A stretch of DNA of 64,000 nucleotides from Paraprevotella stercoravium (GTDB lineage: Bacteria; Bacteroidota; Bacteroidia; Bacteroidales; Bacteroidaceae), in the NCBI GenBank assembly GCA_018883665.1, contig JAHLFU010000086.1, positions 1 through 64,000 of the forward strand. Reading direction: 5' to 3'. The position numbers and the translations under genes are program-made. Below the pieces are notes generated by a model. The model was given only the letters and a program-made list of their open reading frames with translations. It did no database searches and was not told the DNA's origin. Positions 53,400 to 63,216 of this stretch are shown in pieces. How positions within the stretch are numbered: the first letter of the stretch is position 1; every line of letters starts with the position of its first letter.

Positions 53400-54203
53400 A
53401 TGGCTAAAAATATGGAAATAAATAATTCGGAAGGGTTGGTTTTGAGAACAGAAGGCCTGGTGAAGACCTATGGAAAACGGACCGTGGTGAATAATGTTTC
53501 CTTTGACGTGAAACAAGGGGAGATTGTAGGTCTGTTGGGGCCGAATGGTGCCGGAAAAACCACTTCATTTTATATGACAACAGGTCTGGTTGTTCCAAAT
53601 GCCGGACGAATATTTCTGGGAGATCTGGAGATTACTAAATATCCGGTATATAAGCGTGCACGTGCCGGTATTGGTTATTTGGCTCAGGAGGCTTCTGTTT
53701 TCCGTAAAATGACAGTTGAGGATAATATTGCTTCAGTTCTCGAATTGACAGGAAAACCTAAGGATTACCAAAAGGAAAAGTTGGAAAACCTGCTTTCTGA
53801 ATTCCGACTTCAGAAAGTCCGTAAAAATATGGGTGACCGCCTTTCTGGAGGTGAGCGTCGACGCACCGAGATAGCACGCTGTCTGGCTATAGATCCAAAA
53901 TTCATCATGTTGGATGAACCGTTTGCCGGTGTGGATCCGATTGCGGTAGAAGATATTCAGTATATTGTATGGAAATTGAAGCAGAAGAATATCGGAGTGC
54001 TTATAACCGACCATAATGTAGAAGAGACTCTTTGTATAACGGATCGTGCTTATCTGCTTTTTGAAGGGCAGATTTTATTTCAAGGTAAGCCACAGGAGTT
54101 GGCCGAGAATGACATTGTACGTGCCAAGTATCTGACAAATAGCTTTGTACTCCGTATGAAGGATTTTCAAAAAATTGATAAGGAAAAGAATGCCGTGGAA
54201 TAA
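53400..54203 (+). CDS. lptB: Lipopolysaccharide export ATPase LptB
   Basis: ATPase of the LptB2FGC machine that pulls LPS from the inner membrane to the outer membrane. The 267 residues contain Walker A LLGPNGAGKTTSFYM, GIGYLAQEASVFRKMTVEDN (the Q-loop region typical of LptB), signature LSGGERRRTEIAR, and Walker B FIMLDEPFAGVDP. An ATG at 53412 would give a shorter N-terminus. The other lpt genes are not in the window. The next gene, tig, has its own promoter. Confidence 0.94.
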   Translation: MAKNMEINNSEGLVLRTEGLVKTYGKRTVVNNVSFDVKQGEIVGLLGPNGAGKTTSFYMTTGLVVPNAGRIFLGDLEITKYPVYKRARAGIGYLAQEASVFRKMTVEDNIASVLELTGKPKDYQKEKLENLLSEFRLQKVRKNMGDRLSGGERRRTEIARCLAIDPKFIMLDEPFAGVDPIAVEDIQYIVWKLKQKNIGVLITDHNVEETLCITDRAYLLFEGQILFQGKPQELAENDIVRAKYLTNSFVLRMKDFQKIDKEKNAVE

Positions 54204-54252
54204 TTGCACTGGTGCTTATTTTCTTTTAATAAATATGTTTTTTCATTACTTA

Positions 54253-54284
54253 TTTGATTTTTTGAAAGATAAAGACTATTTTTG
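54253..54284 (+). promoter_or_regulatory. tig promoter
   Basis: TTTG at 54253-54256 and TATTTTTG at 54277-54284, spacer 20 nt; the leader is about 58 nt. Confidence 0.7.
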
Positions 54285-54348
54285 CAGACCCATCGCAAAG
54301 GGTGTACGTGAATTTTAATAACAATAAATCATAAAAGAAAATTCAAAA

Positions 54349-55707
54349 ATGAATATTTCATTAGAAAATGTAGACAAGGTGAGCGCTGTGCTTACCATTA
54401 AGATTGACAAAGCTGATTATGCCAGCAAAGTAGATGCTGCTTTGAAAAACTATCGTAAAAAAGCCAGCATGCCTGGTTTCCGTGCTGGACAGGTGCCTAT
54501 GGGATTGCTGAAAAAGCGTTTCGGAAAGGAAGTTACAGCAGAAGAGGTAAACAAATTGCTGGGCGAGTCTCTTTATGGATATATCAAAGATAATAATATC
54601 AACATGTTGGGTGAGCCTCTTCCAAATGAGGAGCGTCAGAAGCCGGTAGACTTCGACACAATGGAAGAGTTTGAGTTCGCTTTTGATATTGCTTTGGCTC
54701 CAGAATTTAAGGCAGAACTGACTGCTGATGATACTCTGGATTACTATGACATCGAGGTTAGCGATGACATGATCGAAAAGCAGGTTAAGATGTATGCTCA
54801 GCGTGGCGGTAGCTATGAGAAGGTTGACTCATATCAGGAGAAAGATATGGTTAAGGGCTTGTTGGCTGAGTTGGATGAGAATGGCAATACAAAAGAAGGT
54901 GGCATCCAGGGAGAAGGTGCTGTCATGTTGCCTGACTATATGAAGAACGATGAGCAGAAGGCTGTCTTCAAGGATTGCAAAGTAAACGATGTATTGGTGT
55001 TCAATCCTTTTAAGGCTTATGAGGGACACGATGTGGAGATCTCTTCTCTGTTGAAGATCTCAAAAGAGGCTGCAGCTGAGATGAAGTCTGACTTCAGCTT
55101 CCAGGTTCAGGAAATTACTCGTTTCAAAGAGGCTGAACTGACTCAGGAGTTCTTCAACCAGATCTTGGGTGAAGGTGTTGTGAGCAACGAAGAAGAGTTC
55201 CGTGCACATATCAAGAAGACTTTGGAAGAGCAGTTGGTATCTGACAGCAACTACAAACTGATGCTGGATGTACGTAACTTCCTGACAGAAAAAGTTGGTA
55301 AGCTGGAATTCCCGGATGCTATCCTGAAGCGTGTCATGAAGTTGAATAACGCTGATAAGGGCGAGGACTTTGTTGAGAAGAACTACGATCAGAGCATCGA
55401 AGAGTTGCAGTGGCACCTGATTAAGGAGCAGTTGGTTAAGGCCTTCGGTATCAAGGTGGAGCAGGATGATTTGTTGAATGCCGCTAAGGATATGACTAAG
55501 ATGCAGTTCGCTCAGTATGGTATGATGAATATTCCAGAGGATATTCTCGAGAACTATGCTAAGGAAATGTTGAAGAAAAAAGAGCAGATTGACGGTTTGG
55601 TAAATAGAAGCATTGAGGTGAAGTTGGCCGAGGCTATCAAGGGCTTGGTTAAGCTGAATCACAAGACCGTTAGCGTTGAGGATTTCAACAAAATGTTCTC
55701 TGAATAA
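54349..55707 (+). CDS. tig: Trigger factor (ribosome-associated chaperone)
   Basis: Binds near the ribosome exit tunnel and shields nascent chains. The 452 residues begin with the ribosome-binding domain; PGFRAGQVPMGLLKKRFG (about 43-60) resembles the GFRxGKxP signature. A diverged middle domain and a long helical C-terminal domain follow. The central PPIase (FKBP) region lacks an obvious FKBP signature, as in other Bacteroidota trigger factors, so isomerase activity is uncertain. Upstream of clpP-clpX, the standard arrangement. Confidence 0.93.
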   Translation: MNISLENVDKVSAVLTIKIDKADYASKVDAALKNYRKKASMPGFRAGQVPMGLLKKRFGKEVTAEEVNKLLGESLYGYIKDNNINMLGEPLPNEERQKPVDFDTMEEFEFAFDIALAPEFKAELTADDTLDYYDIEVSDDMIEKQVKMYAQRGGSYEKVDSYQEKDMVKGLLAELDENGNTKEGGIQGEGAVMLPDYMKNDEQKAVFKDCKVNDVLVFNPFKAYEGHDVEISSLLKISKEAAAEMKSDFSFQVQEITRFKEAELTQEFFNQILGEGVVSNEEEFRAHIKKTLEEQLVSDSNYKLMLDVRNFLTEKVGKLEFPDAILKRVMKLNNADKGEDFVEKNYDQSIEELQWHLIKEQLVKAFGIKVEQDDLLNAAKDMTKMQFAQYGMMNIPEDILENYAKEMLKKKEQIDGLVNRSIEVKLAEAIKGLVKLNHKTVSVEDFNKMFSE

Positions 55708-55744
55708 TTCAGGTGATTTATTATAAAATCTTTCTGTAAAAGAT

Positions 55745-55808
55745 AGGCTTCTGAGCTTATTTTCGTATCTTTGCTAAGCATTACGAAAAGGCTCAGAAGC
55801 CTTTTTTT
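55745..55808 (+). terminator. tig terminator with the clpP promoter in its loop
   Basis: Outer stem aggcttctgagc / gctcagaagcct (55745-55756 and 55791-55802, 12 bp) and inner stem ttttcgta / tacgaaaa (55760-55767 and 55782-55789, 8 bp), then a seven-T run. The clpP -7 element lies at the tip. Confidence 0.82.
55766..55773 (+). promoter_or_regulatory. clpP promoter -7 element inside the tig terminator hairpin
   Basis: TATCTTTG matches TAnnTTTG and lies across the inner stem and loop of the terminator. Transcription would start near 55780, inside the 3' arm. Confidence 0.65.
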
Positions 55809-55830
55809 GAATAACGAAAAAATAGAATAT

Positions 55831-56496
55831 ATGAACGATTTTAAAAAGTACGCCGTAAGGCATTTAGGACTGAACAGTATGGTGCTTGACGATGTGATTT
55901 CTTCTCAGAATCAGTATCTTAATCCTTATATTCTGGAAGAAAGACAACTCAATGTTACCCAAATGGATGTCTTTTCACGATTGATGATGGACCGTATTAT
56001 CTTTTTGGGAACTCAGATTGACGATTATACAGCAAATACACTTCAGGCTCAGTTGCTTTACTTGGATTCGGTAGATCCGGGAAAGGATATTTCAATTTAC
56101 ATTAATTCTCCAGGTGGTTCGGTCTATGCAGGACTTGGTATTTATGATACCATGCAGTTTGTGTCTAGCGATATTGCTACCATTTGTACGGGGATGGCTG
56201 CTTCTATGGCTGCTGTTCTTTTGGTGGCTGGTCAGGAAGGTAAGCGTTCTGCACTGACCCATAGCCGCGTCATGATTCATCAGCCTATGGGGGGAGCTCA
56301 GGGACAGGCTTCGGATATTGAGATTACGGCCCGCGAAATTCAGAAGCTGAAAAATGAATTGTATCAGATTATAGCCAATCACTCACATACTGATTTTGAT
56401 AAAGTATGGGCTGATTCTGACCGTGATTATTGGATGACTGCAGAGGAAGCCAGAGAATATGGAATGATTGATCAGGTGTTAATGAGAAAGCCATAG
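55831..56496 (+). CDS. clpP: ATP-dependent Clp protease proteolytic subunit
   Basis: Serine protease that forms the 14-mer degradation chamber for ClpX. From the ATG at 55831 it is 221 residues. Catalytic Ser is about residue 125 in GMAASMAAVLL and His about 150 in MIHQPMGG; the catalytic Asp lies further on. An earlier in-frame ATG at 55771 is rejected because it overlaps the promoter and the terminator stem. The stop overlaps a GTG that could start clpX. Confidence 0.95.
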   Translation: MNDFKKYAVRHLGLNSMVLDDVISSQNQYLNPYILEERQLNVTQMDVFSRLMMDRIIFLGTQIDDYTANTLQAQLLYLDSVDPGKDISIYINSPGGSVYAGLGIYDTMQFVSSDIATICTGMAASMAAVLLVAGQEGKRSALTHSRVMIHQPMGGAQGQASDIEITAREIQKLKNELYQIIANHSHTDFDKVWADSDRDYWMTAEEAREYGMIDQVLMRKP

Positions 56497-56501
56497 TGAA
56501 A

Positions 56502-57731
56502 ATGAAAAAAGTATGTTCGTTTTGTGGTCGTGGTGAACAGGACGTGAGTTTGTTAATCACAGGTTTGAATGGATATATCTGTAATGAATGTGCCGAACAG
56601 GCTTATCAGATAACCAAGGAAGCCTTGAAGGGCGCTTCTGCAAAAGAACACGACCTGGGGTTTGAACTGGATCAGTTGCCTAAGCCCAAGGAGATAAAAG
56701 AATATTTGGATCAATATGTAATCGGACAAGATGATGCCAAACGTTATCTGGCAGTTTCTGTCTATAATCATTACAAGCGTTTGGCACAGCATACTACCGA
56801 TGATGGTGTTGAGATAGAAAAGTCGAACATTATTATGGTGGGTAGTACCGGTACCGGAAAAACGTTACTGGCGCGAACAATTGCCAAACTGTTGCATGTT
56901 CCTTTTACTATTGTTGATGCTACTGTGTTTACGGAAGCTGGCTATGTCGGCGAAGATGTAGAAAGTATTCTTTCTCGCTTGCTGCAGGTTGCGGATTATG
57001 ATGTTGAGGCTGCTGAACGTGGTATCGTGTTCATTGATGAGATTGATAAGATTGCCCGTAAGAGTGATAATCCGTCCATAACTCGTGATGTCAGTGGTGA
57101 AGGTGTGCAACAGGGACTTTTGAAATTGCTTGAAGGCTCTATGGTCAATGTGCCTCCAAAGGGTGGACGTAAACATCCGGATCAGGATTATATTCATGTG
57201 GATACTCGTAATATCCTGTTTATCTGTGGTGGCGCCTTCGACGGTATCGAAAAGAAAATCGCTCAGCGTTTGAACACTCATGTTGTAGGATATAATTCAG
57301 TACAGAATATGCAGCATATTGACAAAACAAATCTGATGAAATATATCTTGCCACAGGATTTGAAGTCTTTTGGTCTGATACCTGAGATTATCGGACGTTT
57401 GCCTGTATTGACTTATTTGAATCCTTTGGACCGTACGGCATTACGCAATATTCTGACGGAGCCTAAAAATTCAATTGTCAAACAGCAGATAAAACTGTTT
57501 GCTATGGATGGCATCAAATTGTCGTTTGCCGAGGAAACATTGGAATATATTGTAGATAAGGCCGTGGAGTATAATTTGGGAGCTCGTGGTCTGCGTTCCA
57601 TTATGGAAAGTATTATGATGGAGGCAATGTATGAAAAACCTTCGCAAAAAGCTAAAAAATTTGTTGTAACATTGGATTATGCCAAGCAGCAGCTGGAAAA
57701 GGCGAATCTAAATTGTTATTCGGAGGTTTAA
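56502..57731 (+). CDS. clpX: ATP-dependent Clp protease ATP-binding subunit ClpX
   Basis: AAA+ unfoldase that feeds substrates to ClpP. 409 residues from the ATG at 56502; a GTG at 56496 that overlaps the clpP stop would add two residues. The N-terminal zinc finger has Cys pairs in CSFCGR and CNECAEQ. Walker A is GSTGTGKTLLA, Walker B FIDEIDKIA, the pore loop GYVGEDVES, and sensor regions include GRLPVLTYLNPLDR. Cotranscribed with clpP. Confidence 0.95.
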   Translation: MKKVCSFCGRGEQDVSLLITGLNGYICNECAEQAYQITKEALKGASAKEHDLGFELDQLPKPKEIKEYLDQYVIGQDDAKRYLAVSVYNHYKRLAQHTTDDGVEIEKSNIIMVGSTGTGKTLLARTIAKLLHVPFTIVDATVFTEAGYVGEDVESILSRLLQVADYDVEAAERGIVFIDEIDKIARKSDNPSITRDVSGEGVQQGLLKLLEGSMVNVPPKGGRKHPDQDYIHVDTRNILFICGGAFDGIEKKIAQRLNTHVVGYNSVQNMQHIDKTNLMKYILPQDLKSFGLIPEIIGRLPVLTYLNPLDRTALRNILTEPKNSIVKQQIKLFAMDGIKLSFAEETLEYIVDKAVEYNLGARGLRSIMESIMMEAMYEKPSQKAKKFVVTLDYAKQQLEKANLNCYSEV

Positions 57732-57785
57732 GTGACTTTCTTCTTGAAGATTTTTGCAATAAAATGGAAAATAGTTGCTCTAATA

Positions 57786-57818
57786 TTTGCAAATATGTGG
57801 GTTTTGTATATAACTTTG
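57786..57818 (+). promoter_or_regulatory. recQ promoter
   Basis: TTTG at 57786-57789 and TAACTTTG at 57811-57818, spacer 21 nt, 64 nt before the start. Confidence 0.65.
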
Positions 57819-57882
57819 TTAGGAGGACGGTTGTGTGCCGAACCTTACTTGACTTTGATAACATAGAGGAACTATTGAGGTT

Positions 57883-60057
57883 ATGAATGCAGATATCAAT
57901 TTAACCGAACAGCTAAAACGGTATTTTGGCTTTGATACTTTTAAGGGAGATCAGGAGGCTATTATCCGTAGTCTTCTAGAGGGGAACGATACATTTGTAT
58001 TAATGCCCACGGGCGGTGGTAAATCGCTGTGCTATCAATTGCCTTCCTTGATTATGGAGGGGACAGCTATTGTGATTTCTCCCTTAATTGCCTTGATGAA
58101 AAATCAAGTGGACGCGATACGCCAATTCAGTGCAGAAGATGGAGTGGCTCATTTTATCAACTCTTCTCTGAATAAGGCTGCGGTAGATCAGGTGAAATCT
58201 GATATTCTTTCCGGTAAGACTAAGTTGCTTTATGTAGCTCCGGAATCTCTGACTAAGGAGGAGAATATTGAATTTCTTAAGAATGTGAAGATTTCATTTT
58301 ATGCTGTGGATGAAGCTCATTGTATTTCGGAGTGGGGACATGATTTCCGACCCGAGTACCGTCGTATTCGTCCGATTATAAATGAGATCGGAACAGCTCC
58401 CTTGATTGCTTTGACTGCTACGGCTACAGATAAGGTGCGTGGGGATATCAAAAAGAATCTGGGTATGCTTCATGCAAATGAGTTTAAAAGTTCCTTTAAC
58501 CGTCCGAATCTTTATTATGAGGTAAGGAATAAAACCAAAGATATAGATCGGGAGATTATCAAGTTTATCAAGCAAAATAGTGGTAAGAGTGGTATTATTT
58601 ACTGTCTGAGCCGAAAAAAAGTCGAGGAACTTGCCGAAATATTGCGGGCCAATGATATTAATGCACGCGCTTATCATGCAGGAATGGATTCTGCAACGAG
58701 GTCACAAACTCAGGATGATTTTCTGATGGAGCGTATTGATGTTATTGTCGCTACAATTGCATTTGGCATGGGTATAGACAAACCGGATGTGCGCTTTGTG
58801 ATTCATTATGATATTCCTAAGAGTCTGGAAGGGTATTATCAGGAAACGGGTCGTGCCGGACGCGATGGAGGTGAAGGTAAGTGTATCACTTTCTATACGC
58901 AGAAGGATCTTCAAAAACTTGAAAAGTTTATGGAGGGAAAACCTGTTGCCGAACAGGATATCGGTCGTCAGCTCTTGCAGGAAACGGCCGCTTATGCTGA
59001 GACATCTGTGTGCAGACGTAAATTTTTATTGCATTACTTCGGGGAAGTTTTTGAGGTAGAAAATTGTGGTAATTGTGATAACTGTTTACATCCAAAGAAA
59101 AAAGTGGAAGCTAAGGAAATGTTGAAATTGGCACTGGAGGTGATTAGTGCTGTAAAAGAGAATTTTAAGGTTGATTATATAATTGATGTATTAGTCGGAA
59201 ACGAATCAGAGGAGATTTTAGCGCACAAACATGACAAACTGAAATTTTTTGGGGCCGGTGAAGATGAAGAAGAAAAGAAATGGAATGCCGTTATTCGTCA
59301 GGCCATGATTGCCGGTTACATAGAAAAGGATGTTGAAAATTATGGTTTGCTGAAGATCACAGATGAGGGACGCAAGTATATGAAAAAGCCGGTGGCATTC
59401 AGCATCACAGAGGATAATGATTTTAATGAAGACGGAGAGCCGGTATTGCAGAAGGGCGGCGGTGCTGCTGATCCTGCACTGTTTTCTATGCTGAAAGACT
59501 TGCGGAAAAAATTGTCTAAGCAGTTGGATGTGCCTCCATATGTGATTTTTCAGGACCCTTCGCTGGAGGCTATGGCCACAGTTTATCCGATTAATATCGA
59601 GGAATTGCAGAATATTCCTGGAGTTGGAGCTGGAAAAGCAAAACGTTACGGTGCTGAGTTCTGTGATTTGATTAAAAGACACTGTGAGGAAAATGAGATA
59701 GACCGTCCTGAGGATTTGCGGGTGCGTACAGTTGCCAATAAATCAAAACTGAAGGTAAGTATTATTCAGAGTATAGACCGTAAGGTGGCTTTGGATGATA
59801 TCGCTTTAGCCAAAGGTATTGATTTCTCTGAGTTGCTGGACGAAATTGAAGCAATTGTCTACTCGGGTACCAAATTGAATATTGATTATTTCCTTGAAGA
59901 GGTTATGGACGAGGATCATATGCTTGACATTTATGACTATTTTAAGGAATCAGAAACTGATAGTTTGGATGAGGCTATGGATGAACTCGGTGAGGACTAT
60001 ACAGAAGAGGAAATCCGTCTGGTAAGAGTTAAGTTCCTTTCGGAAATGGCAAACTGA
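57883..60057 (+). CDS. recQ: ATP-dependent DNA helicase RecQ
   Basis: 3'-5' helicase in recombination and fork repair. 724 residues: Walker A MPTGGGKSLCYQLP (about 41-54), DEAH box AVDEAHCISEWGHDFRPEY, helicase C domain with ETGRAGRDG, and a RecQ-Ct zinc site with Cys in SVCRRKF and CGNCDNCLHP. An HRDC domain (about 525-620) follows, then a C-terminal helical HTH-like extension ending VKFLSEMAN. It is longer than E. coli RecQ (about 610) because of that extension, which is common in Bacteroidota. Confidence 0.94.
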   Translation: MNADINLTEQLKRYFGFDTFKGDQEAIIRSLLEGNDTFVLMPTGGGKSLCYQLPSLIMEGTAIVISPLIALMKNQVDAIRQFSAEDGVAHFINSSLNKAAVDQVKSDILSGKTKLLYVAPESLTKEENIEFLKNVKISFYAVDEAHCISEWGHDFRPEYRRIRPIINEIGTAPLIALTATATDKVRGDIKKNLGMLHANEFKSSFNRPNLYYEVRNKTKDIDREIIKFIKQNSGKSGIIYCLSRKKVEELAEILRANDINARAYHAGMDSATRSQTQDDFLMERIDVIVATIAFGMGIDKPDVRFVIHYDIPKSLEGYYQETGRAGRDGGEGKCITFYTQKDLQKLEKFMEGKPVAEQDIGRQLLQETAAYAETSVCRRKFLLHYFGEVFEVENCGNCDNCLHPKKKVEAKEMLKLALEVISAVKENFKVDYIIDVLVGNESEEILAHKHDKLKFFGAGEDEEEKKWNAVIRQAMIAGYIEKDVENYGLLKITDEGRKYMKKPVAFSITEDNDFNEDGEPVLQKGGGAADPALFSMLKDLRKKLSKQLDVPPYVIFQDPSLEAMATVYPINIEELQNIPGVGAGKAKRYGAEFCDLIKRHCEENEIDRPEDLRVRTVANKSKLKVSIIQSIDRKVALDDIALAKGIDFSELLDEIEAIVYSGTKLNIDYFLEEVMDEDHMLDIYDYFKESETDSLDEAMDELGEDYTEEEIRLVRVKFLSEMAN

Positions 60058-60102
60058 TTTTATGTACATGTTCTAGAATTAGAAAGAAACTTATAGAAAT
60101 AG

Positions 60103-60149
60103 CGTGCGGAAGAGGTGAACTTGGAATCACTTTCTTCCGCACGTTTTTT
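60103..60149 (+). terminator. recQ terminator
   Basis: 10-bp perfect stem cgtgcggaag / cttccgcacg (60103-60112 and 60134-60143), then six T. Confidence 0.88.
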
Positions 60150-60206
60150 ATGCTTTTTTTAATGAAATAATCTGTCTGCAACATTTAAAAAGTCGGAAAA
60201 AATTTA

Positions 60207-60214
60207 TATATTTG
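60207..60214 (+). promoter_or_regulatory. guaB operon promoter -7 element
   Basis: TATATTTG, 29 nt before the guaB start; no clear -33 element. Confidence 0.55.
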
Positions 60215-60243
60215 CACGCAATAATTTTATATCCTAATATCTT

Positions 60244-61722
60244 ATGTCATCATTTATTGCAGATAAAATCGTTATGGATGGATTAACATACGATGACGTA
60301 TTGTTAGTTCCCGCTTATTCTGAAGTTTTACCACGTACTGTGGAGTTGTCAACCAAATTTTCTCGTCACATTGATCTGAAAATCCCGTTCGTAACAGCTG
60401 CGATGGATACGGTTACAGAGTCAACTATGGCCATTGCTATCGCGCGTGAGGGAGGTATTGGTGTAATTCATAAAAATATGTCCATTGAGGAGCAGGCACG
60501 TCAGGTCGCAATTGTAAAACGTGCTGAGAATGGAATGATTTATGACCCTGTTACCATTCAGAGAGGATCTACTGTTAAGGATGCATTGGATCTGATGAGT
60601 GAGTATCACATTGGCGGTATCCCAGTTGTGGATGATGATAAGAAGTTGGTTGGTATCGTTACAAACCGTGATTTGCGTTTTGAGCAGAATCCGCTTCGTC
60701 TGATAGATGAAGTAATGACCAGTGAGAATCTGGTTACTACTCACATGCAGACTGATTTGGCTTCGGCTGCAAAGATTTTGCAGGAACATAAGATTGAAAA
60801 GCTTCCGGTGGTGGATAAAGATGGCCGTTTGGTGGGCTTGATTACTTATAAAGATATTACAAAGGCAAAGGATAAGCCTATGGCATGCAAAGATGCTAAA
60901 GGACGATTGAGAGTAGCGGCTGGTGTAGGTGTAACCGGTGATACTTTTGAACGTATGAAAGCATTGGTAGAAGCCGGAGCTGATGCCATTGTTATTGATA
61001 CTGCACACGGACATTCTAAATATGTCATTGAAAAATTAAAAGAAGCTAAGGAACATTTCCCTGATGTGGATATCGTAGTTGGAAATGTCGCTACAGGAGA
61101 GGCTGCTAAAATGTTGGTGGAAGCCGGAGCTGACGGCGTTAAGGTTGGTATCGGCCCGGGTTCAATTTGTACAACTCGTGTCGTTGCTGGTGTTGGTGTG
61201 CCTCAGTTGTCTGCCATTTATGATGTAGCCAGTGCTTTGGAAGGAACCGGAGTTCCTTTGATTGCTGATGGTGGTCTGCGTTATTCTGGTGATGTAGTGA
61301 AAGCTTTGGCCGCAGGTGGATATAGTGTGATGATTGGTTCCTTGGTGGCTGGAACAGAAGAGTCTCCGGGTGATACCATTATATTTAATGGTAGAAAGTT
61401 TAAGTCATATCGTGGAATGGGATCTTTGGAAGCTATGGAGTGTGGTTCGAAGGATCGTTACTTCCAGTCTGGCGTAAATGATGTGAAAAAACTGGTTCCG
61501 GAAGGAATTGCCGGTCGTGTGCCTTACAAGGGTACTGTACAGGAAGTGATTTATCAGTTAATTGGTGGTTTGCGTTCAGGTATGGGATACTGTGGTGCTA
61601 ATACAATTACTGATTTGCACAATGCCAAGTTTGTGCGCATAACCAATGCTGGTGTACAGGAAAGTCATCCGCATGATGTGACTATTACCAGTGAGGCACC
61701 TAATTACAGTCGTCCTCAATAA
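60244..61722 (+). CDS. guaB: Inosine-5'-monophosphate dehydrogenase
   Basis: Oxidises IMP to XMP with NAD, the rate-limiting step to GMP. 492 residues: a TIM-barrel core interrupted by two CBS domains (about 95-205) that sense nucleotides. The catalytic loop is GIGPGSICTTR with Cys about residue 309, and the flap motif is YRGMGSLEAM. The two isomerase genes follow at 14 nt and 55 nt and are likely in the same transcript. Confidence 0.96.
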   Translation: MSSFIADKIVMDGLTYDDVLLVPAYSEVLPRTVELSTKFSRHIDLKIPFVTAAMDTVTESTMAIAIAREGGIGVIHKNMSIEEQARQVAIVKRAENGMIYDPVTIQRGSTVKDALDLMSEYHIGGIPVVDDDKKLVGIVTNRDLRFEQNPLRLIDEVMTSENLVTTHMQTDLASAAKILQEHKIEKLPVVDKDGRLVGLITYKDITKAKDKPMACKDAKGRLRVAAGVGVTGDTFERMKALVEAGADAIVIDTAHGHSKYVIEKLKEAKEHFPDVDIVVGNVATGEAAKMLVEAGADGVKVGIGPGSICTTRVVAGVGVPQLSAIYDVASALEGTGVPLIADGGLRYSGDVVKALAAGGYSVMIGSLVAGTEESPGDTIIFNGRKFKSYRGMGSLEAMECGSKDRYFQSGVNDVKKLVPEGIAGRVPYKGTVQEVIYQLIGGLRSGMGYCGANTITDLHNAKFVRITNAGVQESHPHDVTITSEAPNYSRPQ

Positions 61723-61736
61723 ATAAACGAATATCA

Positions 61737-63161
61737 ATGAAAAGATTGCTAATCGCATTTTCATTAACAGTAATGGGATTATCCTCCTACGGACAGGATG
61801 ATCCCATTGTAATGAAAATCAATGGAAAAAATATTCTCCGTTCTGAGTTCGAATATAATTATAATAAGAATAACAGTGCCGGCGTAGCTGATCCTAAGGG
61901 AATCAAGGATTATGTTCCATTATTTGTGAATTATAAGTTAAAGGTAGAAGCTGCAAAGGATGCTCGTTATGATACTCTGAGTTCTTTTAAGAAAGAATTT
62001 CTCATGTACCGAAACCAACAGATTCGTTCGCTTTTAATTGACCCAAAAGTTGAAGAATCCGAAGCGCGTAAGTATTATGATCAGTTGAAACAGAATATAG
62101 GTCCTGATGGCTTGATTCGTGTGGCCCATATTTTTATTCAGATACCTCAGAAGGCATCTCAGGACCAAATAGATAAGGCAAAAAATAAGATTGATTCTAT
62201 CAACAAGGAGATTCAGTCAGGAGGCTCCTTTGGTGAACTGGCTATGAAGTTTTCTGATGACAAGATGTCTTCCATACGTGGTGGAGAGCTTCCTTGGTTA
62301 GCTCGCAAGCAGACAATTAAGGAATTTGAGGATGTTGCCTTTAAACTGAAACCCGGTGAGATTTCTCAGCCATTCTTGTCGCCGTTGGGATATCATATTG
62401 TCCGGATGCTTGAGCAGAAGCAATTGGAACCTTATGATACTTTGAGAACCAATATCTTGAAATATTTGGAGAGTAAAGGACTTCAGGACAAACTGGCTGA
62501 TCAGGTTTTGGATTCTATGGTTCAGGCAAGTAATCAATCGTTGACGGTTGCACAAGTGTTGGATCGGGAAACAGACCGTTTGTGCGCTCAGGATTCTGAT
62601 TTGAAGTATCTGATTCAGGAATATCATGATGGTTTGTTGCTTTTTGAATTGTCTTCTCGAGAGATTTGGCAAAAAGCTGCAAAAGACGAGAAGGGCTTAA
62701 GTAAATATTTCCGTAAGAATAAAAAGCGTTATGCTTGGGATAAGCCTCATTTTAATGGCGTTCTGTATTTTTACCGTGATGAAGCTCTTGGAAAGAAAAT
62801 TAAGAAGACTCTGAAAAAGGCGGATGAGCGTGATTGGGCTAAGGTTATGCGTAAAACCTTTAATAAAGATTCGTTGTCTCAGGTACGTGCTTCGGTAAAG
62901 ATGTTTGTCGAAGGGGATAATCCTTATGTTGATTATTGCGTGTTTGATTCAAAGAAGAAACCAAATGAGCGCAAGACTTATCCTTATTACGATGTTTATG
63001 GACGCAAACTGGTTAAGGGTCCGAAGAAATGGACTGATGTGAAGAATGAAGTCATATCAGATTACCAGGCTGTTAAGGAAAAAGAATATATTGAAGAACT
63101 TCGGAAGAAATATACGGTTGAAATTTTTGAAGAGGTTTTAAAAACGGTTAATAAGCACTGA
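61737..63161 (+). CDS. Periplasmic parvulin-type peptidyl-prolyl isomerase (SurA-like)
   Basis: 474 residues with a signal peptide (about 1-19, ending SSYGQ). An N-terminal SurA-like helical segment precedes one clear parvulin domain (about 118-235: IRVAHIFIQIPQKAS, SFGELAMKFSDD, GGELPWL, LSPLGYHIVRM). The C-terminal half is a second, diverged helical and parvulin-like region with no canonical motif. By family it assists folding of outer-membrane proteins in the periplasm. Tandem with another SurA-like gene downstream. Confidence 0.88.
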   Translation: MKRLLIAFSLTVMGLSSYGQDDPIVMKINGKNILRSEFEYNYNKNNSAGVADPKGIKDYVPLFVNYKLKVEAAKDARYDTLSSFKKEFLMYRNQQIRSLLIDPKVEESEARKYYDQLKQNIGPDGLIRVAHIFIQIPQKASQDQIDKAKNKIDSINKEIQSGGSFGELAMKFSDDKMSSIRGGELPWLARKQTIKEFEDVAFKLKPGEISQPFLSPLGYHIVRMLEQKQLEPYDTLRTNILKYLESKGLQDKLADQVLDSMVQASNQSLTVAQVLDRETDRLCAQDSDLKYLIQEYHDGLLLFELSSREIWQKAAKDEKGLSKYFRKNKKRYAWDKPHFNGVLYFYRDEALGKKIKKTLKKADERDWAKVMRKTFNKDSLSQVRASVKMFVEGDNPYVDYCVFDSKKKPNERKTYPYYDVYGRKLVKGPKKWTDVKNEVISDYQAVKEKEYIEELRKKYTVEIFEEVLKTVNKH

Positions 63162-63216
63162 TTGAATATTCTTTTGATGTAAATTAGCGCATAGAACTTG
63201 CAATAAAATTTATTTG

